64,000 nt of DNA from Massilia sp. METH4 (GTDB lineage: Bacteria > Pseudomonadota > Gammaproteobacteria > Burkholderiales > Burkholderiaceae_D), in contig NZ_CP146614.1 of assembly GCF_037094685.1 (NCBI RefSeq), positions 3,410,001 through 3,474,000 of the forward strand, in the 5' to 3' direction. Within the stretch, counting starts at the first letter, position 1. Each line of letters starts with the position of its first letter. Below are positions 10,526 to 19,376 of this stretch, piece by piece. Below the pieces are notes generated by a model. It was not told the origin of the DNA. It made no database searches and worked only from the letters and a program-made list of their open reading frames with translations. The position numbers were made by a program, and so were the translations under genes.

Positions 10526-11536
10526 TCAGTTGGCGCTCAGCTGGGCCTTCGAGTAAAAACCGTCCTCCGCCAGCACCTGCACATTGGCCTTCGTGAGCGG
10601 GATGGGTTTGAGCAGCAGCGTGGGTACCTGCTTGGCGCCGTTGTTGTACTGGGAGTTGAAGGCGGGCTTCTCGTTGCGCACCAGCTGCACGGACAGTTTC
10701 GCCGCCTCGGTGGCGATCAGCTTCAGCGGCTTGTACACGGTCATCGCCTGGGTGCCGGCGATCACCCGCTTCACGGCGGCGAGATCGGCATCCTGGCCGG
10801 ACACCGGTACCTTGCCCTGCAGCTTCTGCGACGTCAGCGCCTGGATCGCGCCGCCGGCCGTGGCATCGTTCGACGCCACGATGGCGTCGATCTTGTTGTT
10901 GTTGGCGGTCAGCGCGTTCTCGACGATGGCCATCGCTTCCGAAGCGCTCCAGTCCTTCACCCACTGCTTGCCGACGACCTTGATGTCGCCCTTGTCGATC
11001 AGCGGCTGCAGCACCTTCAGCTGGCCTTCGCGCAGCATCTTGGCGTTGTTGTCGGTGGGCGCGCCGCCCAGCAGGTAGTAATTGCCCTTCGGCTTGATGG
11101 CCTTGATCGCCTCGGCCTGCAGTTCGCCCACCTTCTGGTTGTCGAACGAGATGTAGGCATCCACGTCGGAGTTCAGGATCAGGCGGTCGTACGACACGAC
11201 CTTGATCTTGGCCTTCTTCGCCTCCCGGATCGCGTTGTTCAGCACCGTGGCGTTGTAGGGCACGATCACCAGCACGTCGACGCCGCGCGAGATCAGGTTC
11301 TCGATCTGCGAGATCTGGCGCTGTTCGCTGGCGTCGGCCGATTGCACGTAGACCTTGGCGCCGAGTTTCTCGGCTTCCTTGACGAAGTAATCGCGGTCGC
11401 GCGTCCAGCGCTCCAGGCGCAGGTCGTCGATGCAGAAACCGATCTTGGGGTTCTTGGCATCGGCCAGGGCGGCGGTGGAAGTGAGGGCGAGCAGGGCCGC
11501 TGCCGCGGTGAGCTTCAGTGCTGCTTTGAATTGCAT
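10526..11536 (-). CDS. xylF: Periplasmic D-xylose-binding protein XylF
   Basis: The 336-residue protein has a Sec signal peptide (residues 1-25, ending ALA) and the two-lobed fold of periplasmic sugar-binding proteins. Residues IGFCIDDLRLERW near the mature N-terminus and VSGQDADLAAVKR further on are typical of XylF. It captures xylose for XylGH. AGGAG lies upstream of ATG 11536. The 265-base region upstream carries two palindromes but none of the GCGCTAACA half-sites that precede the other xylan genes, so its regulation may differ. Confidence 0.93.
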   Translation of the reverse strand: MQFKAALKLTAAAALLALTSTAALADAKNPKIGFCIDDLRLERWTRDRDYFVKEAEKLGAKVYVQSADASEQRQISQIENLISRGVDVLVIVPYNATVLNNAIREAKKAKIKVVSYDRLILNSDVDAYISFDNQKVGELQAEAIKAIKPKGNYYLLGGAPTDNNAKMLREGQLKVLQPLIDKGDIKVVGKQWVKDWSASEAMAIVENALTANNNKIDAIVASNDATAGGAIQALTSQKLQGKVPVSGQDADLAAVKRVIAGTQAMTVYKPLKLIATEAAKLSVQLVRNEKPAFNSQYNNGAKQVPTLLLKPIPLTKANVQVLAEDGFYSKAQLSAN

Positions 11537-11653
11537 GGTTGTCTCCTAAGATGGGTGGCCTGTGGCCTGTTGTAGTTATCTTGGAACGTTGGGAATCTGG
11601 TTAATTCATAGTGTCGCTTGCAATTGGCACGGCCACTTGCGCGCCGCCTCAAT

Positions 11654-11697
11654 GGTGTCGCACACATTTTTCGCCTGCGGAAAATGTGTGCGACACC
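11654..11697. repeat. Perfect 17-bp inverted repeat, GGTGTCG family
   Basis: GGTGTCGCACACATTTT at 11654-11670 is exactly complementary to 11681-11697. The outer ends and the following GGTTTTCCC match the palindrome at 117-165, while the inner part differs on both arms in a matched way. Confidence 0.85.
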
Positions 11698-11753
11698 GGT
11701 TTTCCCGACCGGAGTCGGTGCTGCACAAGAAAACCGGTCGGTCCGCCGCAGCG

Positions 11754-11793
11754 GTCAGACACCTTTTTCCCCGCAGGGAAAAAGGTGTCTGAC
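11754..11793. repeat. Perfect 18-bp inverted repeat, 4-nt loop
   Basis: GTCAGACACCTTTTTCCC at 11754-11771 pairs fully with 11776-11793 around CGCA. It lies just past the stop of xylD on the minus strand and may serve as its transcript end. Confidence 0.85.
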
Positions 11794-11801
11794 ACCGAAC
11801 A

Positions 11802-13568
11802 TCAGTGGTTATGCCTCGGCACCACATCCCGCAAATTGCGGTACTCCAGCGCCAGCTCCATGCAGGCGCCGCTCTGCATCTGCCCCACGGTCGAACGGTA
11901 GATCTGCTGCCACGGCGTCTGGCTCGCCGGGAAGGCGGGAATGCCATCGGCCTTGCGCCGCTCGATCTCGGCATCGTCGACCAGCATGTTGGCGCTGCCG
12001 TTGTTCAGGTCGATGCGCACGATGTCGCCGGTGCGGATCCATGCCAGCCCGCCACCAACAGCCGATTCCGGCGAGGCGTTCAGGATCGACGGGCTGTCCG
12101 ACGTGCCGGACTGGCGGCCGTCGCCCAAGGTCGGCAGGTTCTTCACGCCGCGCTTGATCAGCGCATCGGGCGGTTGCATGTTCACGACTTCGGCCGAGCC
12201 GGGCCAGCCGATCGGGCCGGCGCCGCGGATCACGAGGATGCAGTCCTCGTCGATATCGAGCGACGGATCGTTGATGCGCTTGTGGTAATCGTCCGATCCG
12301 TCGAACACGATGGCGCGGCATTCGAACACGCCTTCGTTGCCCGGCTGGCTCAGGTAGCGGGCGCGGAATTCTTCCGAGATCACCGACGTCTTCATGATCG
12401 CGAAGTCGAACAGGTTGCCCGACAGGACGAAGAAGCCCGCCTTTTCCTTCAGCGGCGCCGCGAACGGCCAGATCATCTCGCGGTCGTTGGTTTCCTTGCC
12501 GACCAGGTTTTCCTTCATCGTCTTGCCCGTGACGGTCGGGCGATCGGAGCGCAGCAGGCCGTTCTGTTCCAGTTCCCACATCACGGCCGGCACGCCGCCG
12601 GCGCGGTGGAAACGCTCGCCCAGGTATTTGCCGGAAGGCTGCATGTTCAGAAGCAGCGGCACGTCGTGGCCGTACTTCATCCAGTCCTCGGTCCTGATCT
12701 CGACGCCGGCGTGGCGCGCCATCGCCATGATGTGCTGCTGGGCGTTGGTGGAGCCGCCGATCGCCGCGTTCGTGACGATCGCATCGAGGAACGCGCCGCG
12801 CGTGAGGATGGAAGACGGGCGGATGTCCTGCTTCGCCAGCTCGACGATGCGGCGGCCCGTGTCGTAGGCCATCTGGCCGCGCTCGCGGTACGGCGCGGGA
12901 ATGGCCGAGCAACCGGTGAGCGACATGCCGAGCGCTTCGGCGATGGCGTTCATCGTCGAGGCGGTGCCCATCGTGTTGCAGTGGCCGGCCGATGGCGCCG
13001 ACGCGGCGGCGATCTCGAGGAATTTCTCGTTGTCGATCTCGCCGGCGGCCAGGCGGCGGCGGCCCTTCCAGATCGCCGCGCCGGAGCCGACCAGCTCACC
13101 ATCGAGCCAGCCATCCAGCATCGGGCCGCCGGACAGCACGATGGCCGGCAGGTCCATCTGGGCGGCGGCCATCAGCTGCGACGGCGTGGTCTTGTCGCAG
13201 CCGGTGGTCAGCACCACGGCGTCGATCGGATAGCCGTGCAGGATCTCGATGAGGCCCATATAGGCCAGGTTGCGGTCGATCGCGGCGGTGGGGCGGCGGC
13301 AGTTCTCGAAGATCGGGTGCAGCGGGAATTCCATCGGAATGCCGCCCGCATCGCGGATGCCGTCGCGCACGCGCTTGGCCAGCTCCAGGTGGATGCGGTT
13401 GCAGGGGCTGATGTCGCTGCCCGACTGGGCGATGCCGATGATCGGCTTGCCACTGCGCAGCTCGTCGGGAGTGATCCCGTAATTCATGAAGCGCTCCAGG
13501 TACAGCGCGGTCATGTCGATGTGGTCCGGATTGTCGAACCAGTCCTGGGAACGGTAACGGCGGGTCAT
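11802..13568 (-). CDS. xylD: D-xylonate dehydratase XylD (IlvD/EDD family)
   Basis: A 588-residue dehydratase of the IlvD/Edd family. The iron-sulfur cysteines are Cys56 (ISPCNR), Cys124 (TTGCDKTTPS) and Cys197 (AGHCNTMG). Length and context point to XylD, which converts D-xylonate to 2-keto-3-deoxy-xylonate in the oxidative xylose route, rather than to branched-chain IlvD or L-arabinonate dehydratase, which are close relatives. Its ATG overlaps the stop of xylC by four bases, so it is the last gene of the gudD-xylX-B-C-D run. The cytoplasmic cluster would be oxygen-sensitive if it is a 4Fe-4S type. Confidence 0.87.
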   Translation of the reverse strand: MTRRYRSQDWFDNPDHIDMTALYLERFMNYGITPDELRSGKPIIGIAQSGSDISPCNRIHLELAKRVRDGIRDAGGIPMEFPLHPIFENCRRPTAAIDRNLAYMGLIEILHGYPIDAVVLTTGCDKTTPSQLMAAAQMDLPAIVLSGGPMLDGWLDGELVGSGAAIWKGRRRLAAGEIDNEKFLEIAAASAPSAGHCNTMGTASTMNAIAEALGMSLTGCSAIPAPYRERGQMAYDTGRRIVELAKQDIRPSSILTRGAFLDAIVTNAAIGGSTNAQQHIMAMARHAGVEIRTEDWMKYGHDVPLLLNMQPSGKYLGERFHRAGGVPAVMWELEQNGLLRSDRPTVTGKTMKENLVGKETNDREMIWPFAAPLKEKAGFFVLSGNLFDFAIMKTSVISEEFRARYLSQPGNEGVFECRAIVFDGSDDYHKRINDPSLDIDEDCILVIRGAGPIGWPGSAEVVNMQPPDALIKRGVKNLPTLGDGRQSGTSDSPSILNASPESAVGGGLAWIRTGDIVRIDLNNGSANMLVDDAEIERRKADGIPAFPASQTPWQQIYRSTVGQMQSGACMELALEYRNLRDVVPRHNH

Positions 13569-14446
13569 TTGATAAATCCAATCATATGCTGCGGCAGGCC
13601 CGGCACGTCGACGGGGAAGGCGAACACGCCGCCCGCGAGCGGGGCAGCGGCGCGTTCCTCGGGCGTGAGGCCTTTCGTGGCGGTCGTGGCAAAGGCGGTC
13701 TTCAGGTCCGGGCCGCCGAAGGCGATCTTGGTCACGTTCGGGACCGGGAAGGCGATGGTGTCGACCAGGTCGCCTGCCGGAGAATAACGCAGGACGCGGG
13801 CGCCGCGGAACACGGCTACCCAGACATGGCCGGCCGAATCGACGGCCGTGCCGTCGGGCCAGCCCGGTTCGCCGATCGTGACGAACACGCGCTTGTTGGC
13901 GAGCGTGCCGTCGTCCTGAACGTCGAATGCGTAGACGGTCTTGCCGAACGTGTCGGTATGGTAGAAGGTCTTGCGGTCCGGGCTGAACGCCGGGCCGTTG
14001 GTGATGATGATGCCGTCGTCATGTTTCGACAATGTGCCGTCGTAGCGATAGAGGGCGCCGCTGGCCGACTCTTCGGCATTGTCCATGGAACCGAACCACA
14101 GGGCGCCGTCGTGCGCCACGTGGCCGTCGTTCAGGCGGTTGCCGGGGCGGTCCTGCTCGAACGCCGTCACCGGCGTGAACGCGCCGCTGGCGGGGTCGAA
14201 GTGCACCAGCCTGCCGGCCAGGCCGCAAACGAAGCCGCCGGACGCGGCCGGCAGCGCGAAGCCCGTTTCACCAGGCATGTCCCACGTACGGCGGTTTTCG
14301 CCTTGCGCATCGCAGCGGTGCAGCTTGTGCTGCTTGATGTCCACGAAGTACAGCATCTGCTCGGCCGGATGCCACACCGGGCCTTCGCCCAGCGTGGCCT
14401 CCAGCGGCCAGATGCACGCTGGCGCTGCATTGGCCGCGGAAGTCAT
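13565..14446 (-). CDS. xylC: Xylonolactonase XylC (SMP-30 family)
   Basis: The 293-residue protein is an SMP-30/gluconolactonase-type six-bladed propeller. Typical elements are LGEGPVWHPAEQ near the start (metal-binding Glu), RLNDGHVAHDGALWFGSMD in the middle, and PDGTAVDSAGHVWVAVF towards the end. In this operon it should hydrolyse xylonolactone to xylonate between XylB and XylD. It overlaps its neighbours by four bases on both sides (ATGA junctions at 13565 and 14443), indicating tight translational coupling. Related gluconolactonases look alike, so the assignment rests on context. Confidence 0.87.
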   Translation of the reverse strand: MTSAANAAPACIWPLEATLGEGPVWHPAEQMLYFVDIKQHKLHRCDAQGENRRTWDMPGETGFALPAASGGFVCGLAGRLVHFDPASGAFTPVTAFEQDRPGNRLNDGHVAHDGALWFGSMDNAEESASGALYRYDGTLSKHDDGIIITNGPAFSPDRKTFYHTDTFGKTVYAFDVQDDGTLANKRVFVTIGEPGWPDGTAVDSAGHVWVAVFRGARVLRYSPAGDLVDTIAFPVPNVTKIAFGGPDLKTAFATTATKGLTPEERAAAPLAGGVFAFPVDVPGLPQHMIGFIK

Positions 14447-15240
14447 TTACCGTCTCCGTACCAGCCGGCGTCAACGAAGTAGTCGCGGCCCGTGCAGCGC
14501 GAAGCCTGATTCGACGACAGGAACAGCGTCAGCGCCGCCACGTCGTGCGGCTCGATGCGTTCCTTGAGCAGCTGCGAAGCCATGATCTGCGCCTCGCCTT
14601 CCGGCGTGTACCACAGGGCCATCTGCTTCGGCGTCTTCACCGAGCCGGGGATCACCGTGTTGACGCGGATACCGTCGTTGCCCAGGTCGCGGGCCAGGCC
14701 GCGCGTCAAGCCTTCGATGGCCGCCTTGGCGGTCATGTACAGCGTGAGGTTCGGCAGCGCCAGGTACCAGGAGATCGAACCGAAGTTCAGGATCACGCCG
14801 CCACCATTCTTCTTCATGCCGGGGGCCACGGCCTGGGCGCAGAAGAACTGGTGGCGCAGGTTCACGGCCAGGCTGTCGTCCCAGTACTGGGGCGTCACGT
14901 CGGCCACCGCGTGGCGGTGGTCGTTGGCCGCATTGTTGATCAGGATGTCGACACCGCCGATATCGCGCTCGATGTCTGCAAACGTTTTCTTGAGTTCTTC
15001 GACATTCGTCATGTCGCAGTGCACGAAGCGCGGCTGGTGCGCCGCGTCCGGGTAGCTGGCTGCCAGCTGCTGCGACGGTTCGTCGGCGATGTCCAGGAAC
15101 ACCACCTGCGAGCCTTGCCTGACGTAGGCATCGACGATGCCGGCGCCGATGCCCGTGCCGCCGCCCGTGACGACGACACGCTTGTTCTTCAAATCCGGAT
15201 AGGTGGCGTATTCAAACGCAATTTCCACTTCGCCAGCCAT
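14443..15240 (-). CDS. xylB: D-xylose 1-dehydrogenase XylB (SDR family)
   Basis: A 265-residue short-chain dehydrogenase with the cofactor motif TGGGTGIG near residue 27 and the catalytic Ser-Tyr-Lys set (GSISW and YMTAK). It should oxidise xylose to xylonolactone with NAD+ as the first step of the pathway. Two adjacent ATGs exist at 15243 and 15240; the second is chosen because GGAGG lies six bases before it but only three before the first. The stop of xylX overlaps this start. The SDR family is broad, and the call depends on the neighbours. Confidence 0.85.
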   Translation of the reverse strand: MAGEVEIAFEYATYPDLKNKRVVVTGGGTGIGAGIVDAYVRQGSQVVFLDIADEPSQQLAASYPDAAHQPRFVHCDMTNVEELKKTFADIERDIGGVDILINNAANDHRHAVADVTPQYWDDSLAVNLRHQFFCAQAVAPGMKKNGGGVILNFGSISWYLALPNLTLYMTAKAAIEGLTRGLARDLGNDGIRVNTVIPGSVKTPKQMALWYTPEGEAQIMASQLLKERIEPHDVAALTLFLSSNQASRCTGRDYFVDAGWYGDGK

Positions 15241-16433
15241 CATTTACCTCCATTACCCAGCAAGCCGCGGCGCGCGAGATTGCCGTACAGGGCGCGAACG
15301 CCGAAAGTCCACGGCGCGATCTCGTCGCTGCGGTGGACGTGGTTGATCAGGGCCCCCAGTGCCGGGCTCGCGATGGTGACGCGGTCGCCCTTGTGGTGCG
15401 TGAACCCGCCGCCCTTGGCGTCGCGGTCCTTGATTGGGGAGAACATGGTACCGAGGAACAGCATGAAGCCGTCCGGGTACTGGTGGTGGGCGCCGCAGGT
15501 CTGGCCAATCAGGTCCAGCGGATCGCGGCTGATCTGCTTCATCAGGCTTACGCCGTCCAGCACGAAGTCGTCGTCCACGCCTTCGATCGTCAGGCGTACC
15601 TCCGCGTTGCGCACGGTGTCGAGCGAGAACTTGTCGTCGAACAGGCGGATGAACGGGCCGATCGCCGTGGAACCGTTGTTGTCCTTGGCTTTACCGAGCA
15701 GCAGGGCACTGCGGCCTTCGATGTCGCGCAGGTTCACGTCGTTGCCCAGCGTGGCGCCGACCGGCTTGCCCTGGCTCGTCACCGCCAGCACGATTTCCGG
15801 TTCCGGGTTGTTCCACTTCGATTCCGGGTGCAGGCCCACGTCGGCGCCGAAGCCCACCGCCGACATCGGCTGCGACTTCGAGAACACCTCGGCATAGGGA
15901 CCGATGCCCACTTCCATGTACTGCGACCAGGCGCCGCGGCTGATGAACTCCTTCTTGAGCTGTTCGGCCTGCGCCGAGCCGGGCTTGATGCTGGAGAGGT
16001 CGGCACCGATCGATGCCAGCAGTTCGCCGCGCAATTGCTCGGCGCGCGCGGGATCGCCGCCGGCCTGTTCTTCGATCACGCGCTCCAGCAGGCTGACGGC
16101 GAACGTGACGCCGCAAGCCTTGATGGCCTGCAGGTCGTTCGGTGCCAGCAGGCGCGGCACGTCGGCCGCCGGATTCGGCGACAGCGCATTCTCGAGCAGC
16201 GTCTCGACACGGCCCAGCGATTCGCCCGGCGCGGAACGCACGATGGCGACCAGGTCGTCGCGCTCGAACAGGTCGGACACGGTCGCGGCATGGCGCGTGA
16301 TGTCGAACACTTCGCCGTTGCGCACGGCCACCACGGCCGGTCCATCGATATCACCGGTCCGCCACACGCGGCCCACGAGCAGTGCCTGCGGCAAATCGGC
16401 AGGCAACAGCGACACAGCTGGCGCTTCCTTCAT
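15240..16433 (-). CDS. xylX: 2-keto-3-deoxy-xylonate dehydratase XylX (FAH family)
   Basis: The 397-residue protein belongs to the fumarylacetoacetate hydrolase fold family, with the core AVGFGADVGLHPESKWNNPEPE carrying acidic metal ligands. Length and position match Caulobacter XylX, which dehydrates 2-keto-3-deoxy-xylonate to alpha-ketoglutarate semialdehyde. Its stop overlaps the xylB start, and AGGAG precedes ATG 16433. The last Weimberg enzyme, the semialdehyde dehydrogenase XylA, is not in this window. An aldolase-type branch (Dahms) is not encoded nearby either. Confidence 0.85.
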   Translation of the reverse strand: MKEAPAVSLLPADLPQALLVGRVWRTGDIDGPAVVAVRNGEVFDITRHAATVSDLFERDDLVAIVRSAPGESLGRVETLLENALSPNPAADVPRLLAPNDLQAIKACGVTFAVSLLERVIEEQAGGDPARAEQLRGELLASIGADLSSIKPGSAQAEQLKKEFISRGAWSQYMEVGIGPYAEVFSKSQPMSAVGFGADVGLHPESKWNNPEPEIVLAVTSQGKPVGATLGNDVNLRDIEGRSALLLGKAKDNNGSTAIGPFIRLFDDKFSLDTVRNAEVRLTIEGVDDDFVLDGVSLMKQISRDPLDLIGQTCGAHHQYPDGFMLFLGTMFSPIKDRDAKGGGFTHHKGDRVTIASPALGALINHVHRSDEIAPWTFGVRALYGNLARRGLLGNGGK

Positions 16434-16473
16434 ATGAGTCTCCTCTTGTTCTGGTTGGGGATGAGCTGCTTGT

Positions 16474-17898
16474 TCAGCGGCCGAGGCTGGGAAGCTTCGG
16501 TGAATACGTCCATCCGGGAATTAAGTACTGCATGGCCATCGCATCGTCGCGCGCGCCGGTGCCGACTCTCTTGTACAGCTCGTGCGCGGCCGCGATGCGG
16601 TCCAGGTCCGGCTCGATGCCCAGGCCGGGGCGATCGGGTACCGCCACTTCGCCGCCCACGATCTGCAGGGGATCGCGGGTCAGCCGCTCCTGGCCTTCCT
16701 GCCAGATCCAGTGCGTGTCGATGGCCGTGATGCGGCCCGGCGCGGCGGCCGCCGCGTGGGTGAACATCGCCAGCGATACGTCGAAGTGGTTGTTGGAATG
16801 GGAGCCCCATGTCATGCCCCATTCCTGGCACAGCTGGGCAAGGCGCACCGAGCCCTGCATGGTCCAGAAGTGCGGATCGGCCAGCGGGATGTCCACCGCG
16901 TTCAGCAGGTGCGAATGCGCCATCTGCCGCCAGTCGGTGGCGATCATGTTCGTTGCGGTGGGCAGGCCCGTGGCACGCTTGAATTCGGCCATGATCTCGC
17001 GGCCGGAGTAACCGTTCTCGGGGCCGCACGGGTCTTCCGCATAGGCCAGCACGTGGCCCTGGTTGCGGCACAGGCGGATCGCTTCTTCCAGCGACCAGGC
17101 GCCGTTCGGGTCCAGCGTCACGCGCGCATCGGGGAAGCGCTGCTTGATGGCGGTGACGGCGGCGATCTCGTCCTCGCCGCGCATCACGCCGCCCTTCAGC
17201 TTGAAGTCGCGGAAGCCGTAGCGGGCCACCGTGGCCGCGGCCTGGTCGGCGATCGCCTCGGCGGTGACAGCCTCCTGGTGACGGATGTGGTACCAGTCGT
17301 CCTGCTTGCCGGAGCGGGCGAGGTAGGGAAGATCGGTGCGGCTGCGGTCGCCGATGTAGAACAGGTAGGCCAGCATCGGCACCTTGTCGCGCTGCTGGCC
17401 GCTGCCGAGCAGTTCGCACACGGGCACGCCAAGGTGCTGGCCCAGCAGGTCGAGCAGCGCCGCTTCGATCGCCGTCACGACGTTCTCGAGGCGCAGGTTG
17501 ATTTCATGCGGTTGCTTCAGCACCGCTTCCTCGGCGGCCGAGGTGACCTGGTGCTGCAGGGTCTGCGGGGCGCGCATGTCGCCCGATGTTTTGCCGGCGA
17601 TGCCTTCCCGCACCGAATTGAGCGTGCGGTTGAAGCGGCCGATCTGCGTGCCGACCACGCGCGGAATCGAATTTTCCAGCGCGCGGTTGATGCCGGCGCC
17701 GCCAGGCACTTCGCCGATGCCCGTATTGCCCGCACTATCCTTCAGCAGCACCAGCGTGCGGATGAAGTAGGGCGCGTGGGCGCCGCACAGGTTGAACAAC
17801 ATGCTGTCGTGGCCGGCAACGGGAATCACCTGCATCGAGGTGATCACGGGTGTTTTTGTCTCCACATTCGTCTCGTTATTATATGTTGCCTGTACCAT
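16474..17898 (-). CDS. gudD: D-glucarate dehydratase GudD
   Basis: A 474-residue enolase-superfamily dehydratase. It has the DFKLKGG catalytic lysines, metal ligands in TLDPNGAW and YAEDPCG, the [10 protein letters not shown] segment and THWIWQEG, all typical of glucarate dehydratase, which makes 5-keto-4-deoxy-glucarate. It heads the operon, 40 bases before xylX, with a xyl-box-like site directly upstream. This placement suggests that glucuronate released from xylan side chains is oxidised to glucarate and handled together with xylose. A relaxed-specificity relative (GudX type) cannot be excluded. Confidence 0.88.
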   Translation of the reverse strand: MVQATYNNETNVETKTPVITSMQVIPVAGHDSMLFNLCGAHAPYFIRTLVLLKDSAGNTGIGEVPGGAGINRALENSIPRVVGTQIGRFNRTLNSVREGIAGKTSGDMRAPQTLQHQVTSAAEEAVLKQPHEINLRLENVVTAIEAALLDLLGQHLGVPVCELLGSGQQRDKVPMLAYLFYIGDRSRTDLPYLARSGKQDDWYHIRHQEAVTAEAIADQAAATVARYGFRDFKLKGGVMRGEDEIAAVTAIKQRFPDARVTLDPNGAWSLEEAIRLCRNQGHVLAYAEDPCGPENGYSGREIMAEFKRATGLPTATNMIATDWRQMAHSHLLNAVDIPLADPHFWTMQGSVRLAQLCQEWGMTWGSHSNNHFDVSLAMFTHAAAAAPGRITAIDTHWIWQEGQERLTRDPLQIVGGEVAVPDRPGLGIEPDLDRIAAAHELYKRVGTGARDDAMAMQYLIPGWTYSPKLPSLGR

Positions 17899-17914
17899 CG
17901 GCTTAACCTAAAAT

Positions 17915-17928
17915 GAATAGCGCTAACA
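17915..17928. promoter_or_regulatory. Xyl-box-like LacI-family operator, gudD side
   Basis: GAATAGCGCTAACA matches the xyl box described for Xanthomonas (TGGTAGCGCTAACA) at 11 of 14 positions, with a perfect right half. It sits 17-30 bases from the gudD ATG, a position suited to repression. The likely binder is the LacI-type protein at 28156. Confidence 0.6.
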
Positions 17929-18011
17929 TTTTGCAGTGTGCGCGAATTAACGGAGCAAGTCAACATATCCCCCGTGTAAAAATCGGCAAAACGATCGGCA
18001 GGGCGGGATGG

Positions 18012-18027
18012 TGAAGATAGCGCTACA
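18012..18027. promoter_or_regulatory. Second xyl-box-like site, hydrolase operon side
   Basis: The palindromic core TAGCGCTA at 18018-18025, in GATAGCGCTACAG, lies about 85 bases before the esterase start. Its outer positions fit the consensus less well than the other sites. Confidence 0.45.
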
Positions 18028-18107
18028 GCAAGCGCTGCCCGCTGCAACCGAAAAATGCGAACAAAGTGCCCAGGGGTAACTCCAGGCGCGATAAGAACGG
18101 AGACAAT

Positions 18108-19376
18108 ATGCAGACAATGCATCAGCGCCTCGCCGCGTTCGCGGCGGGCTTGCTGCTGGCCGCCACCGCTGGCGCCGCGGACGCCAATGCCAACGCCAAC
18201 GGGAACTGGCACTGGGTGGCTTCATGGGGCTCGGCCCAAATGATCCCCGAAGGCCAGAACGAACTGCCGCAGGAGCACTGGCGCGACAGCACACTGCGCC
18301 AGGTCGTGCGCGTGGCGCTGGGCGGCGAAAAGCTGCGGGTACGCATCAGCAATACGTTCGGCACCACGCCGATGGTCGTGGAGGCGGCCGGCATCGGCCT
18401 GGCGAAAGCCCCCGGCAGCCCCGATATCGATCCGCAGTCGGCGAAGGCGCTGACCTTCGGCGGTCGTCCCTCGGTCATGATCCCGGCCGGCGCGGAATAC
18501 TACAGCGACGTGGTCGCGCTGCCGCACAAGGCCGGCGCCGACCTGGCCATCTCCCTGTACTTCAATGGCGCGCCATCGAAGCAGACCGGCCACCCTGGTT
18601 CGCGCACGACCAGCTTCGTGGCCAAGGGCCAGCGCACGCTCGATGCCGCCTGGAGCAATGCCGAGAAGATCACCCGCTGGTACATGCTGTCGGACGTCGA
18701 AGTGCAGGCGCCGCGGGACGTGGGCGCCGTGGTGGCCGTGGGCGATTCGATCACCGATGGTTACGGCACCACGACCGATGGCAACGACCGCTGGCCGGAC
18801 GTGCTGGCCGGCCGCATCCAGAGATCCGGCAAGGCGATGGGCGTGGTCAACGTGGGCATCGGCGGCGGCCGCATGCTGCGCGATGGCCTGGGCCCTAACC
18901 TGGCCTCGCGCTTCGACCGCGACGTGATCGGCCGCGCGGGTGCCACGCATGCGGTGGTGATGATCGGCGTGAACGACTTCGGCAGCCAGCGCCGCAGCGG
19001 CGAGGATATTCCGGCCGCGCGCGCCAAGCTGGTCGAGGACTTGCAGCTGGCGCACCGACAGCTCGTGGAGCGCGCCCATGCGCATGGCATCTGCGTGATC
19101 GGCGGCACCGTCACGCCGTATGCCGGCAGCGATTACTACCGCCCGTCCGCCGCGAACGAGGCGGACCGCCAGCAACTGAACGCGTGGATCCGCAAGTCCG
19201 GGGTGTTCGACGCGGTGGCCGACTTCGACGCCGCGCTGCGCGACCCGCAGCAGCCGGATCGGCTGAAGAAGGAATACGACAACGACGGGCTGCATCCATC
19301 GATCGCCGGCCTGCGCGCGATGGCGGAAGCGATCCCGCTGAAGGCGCTGCAAGCGCGCTGTGGAGCGGCCAAATGA
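18108..19376 (+). CDS. Secreted SGNH/GDSL esterase, probable acetylxylan esterase
   Basis: A 422-residue SGNH hydrolase with a signal peptide (residues 1-23). The catalytic serine is Ser214 in VGDSITDGYG, the block with glycine is GIGGGRM, the asparagine is in IGVNDFG, and Asp393 and His396 are in DGLHPS. An N-terminal beta domain (residues 25-200) precedes the hydrolase domain. As the first gene of an operon with GH43 and GH115 enzymes, it most likely removes acetyl groups from xylan; a rhamnogalacturonan-type esterase is the alternative. The ATG at 18108 has GGAG upstream. The stop overlaps the next start (ATGA). Confidence 0.87.
   Translation: MQTMHQRLAAFAAGLLLAATAGAADANANANGNWHWVASWGSAQMIPEGQNELPQEHWRDSTLRQVVRVALGGEKLRVRISNTFGTTPMVVEAAGIGLAKAPGSPDIDPQSAKALTFGGRPSVMIPAGAEYYSDVVALPHKAGADLAISLYFNGAPSKQTGHPGSRTTSFVAKGQRTLDAAWSNAEKITRWYMLSDVEVQAPRDVGAVVAVGDSITDGYGTTTDGNDRWPDVLAGRIQRSGKAMGVVNVGIGGGRMLRDGLGPNLASRFDRDVIGRAGATHAVVMIGVNDFGSQRRSGEDIPAARAKLVEDLQLAHRQLVERAHAHGICVIGGTVTPYAGSDYYRPSAANEADRQQLNAWIRKSGVFDAVADFDAALRDPQQPDRLKKEYDNDGLHPSIAGLRAMAEAIPLKALQARCGAAK

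Larger units (their letters stand above)
11537..11801. other. Gene-free region upstream of xylF
   Basis: This 265-base gap between xylD (stop at 11802) and xylF must contain the xylF promoter in its left third. The remainder is occupied by two perfect palindromes at 11654-11697 and 11754-11793. No small gene or xyl-box-like site was seen. Confidence 0.5.
17899..18107. promoter_or_regulatory. Divergent control region, gudD operon / xylan hydrolase operon
   Basis: This 209-base space separates the minus-strand gudD-xyl operon from the plus-strand esterase-GH43-GH115 operon and must hold both promoters. Two sites containing TAGCGCTA lie here, one near each start. GGAG precedes the plus-strand ATG at 18108. 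Confidence 0.7.

Noticed and set aside
11802..13568. IlvD of branched-chain amino acid synthesis
   Set aside because: The family is the same, but the overlapping xylC-xylB-xylX genes and the length favour D-xylonate dehydratase.
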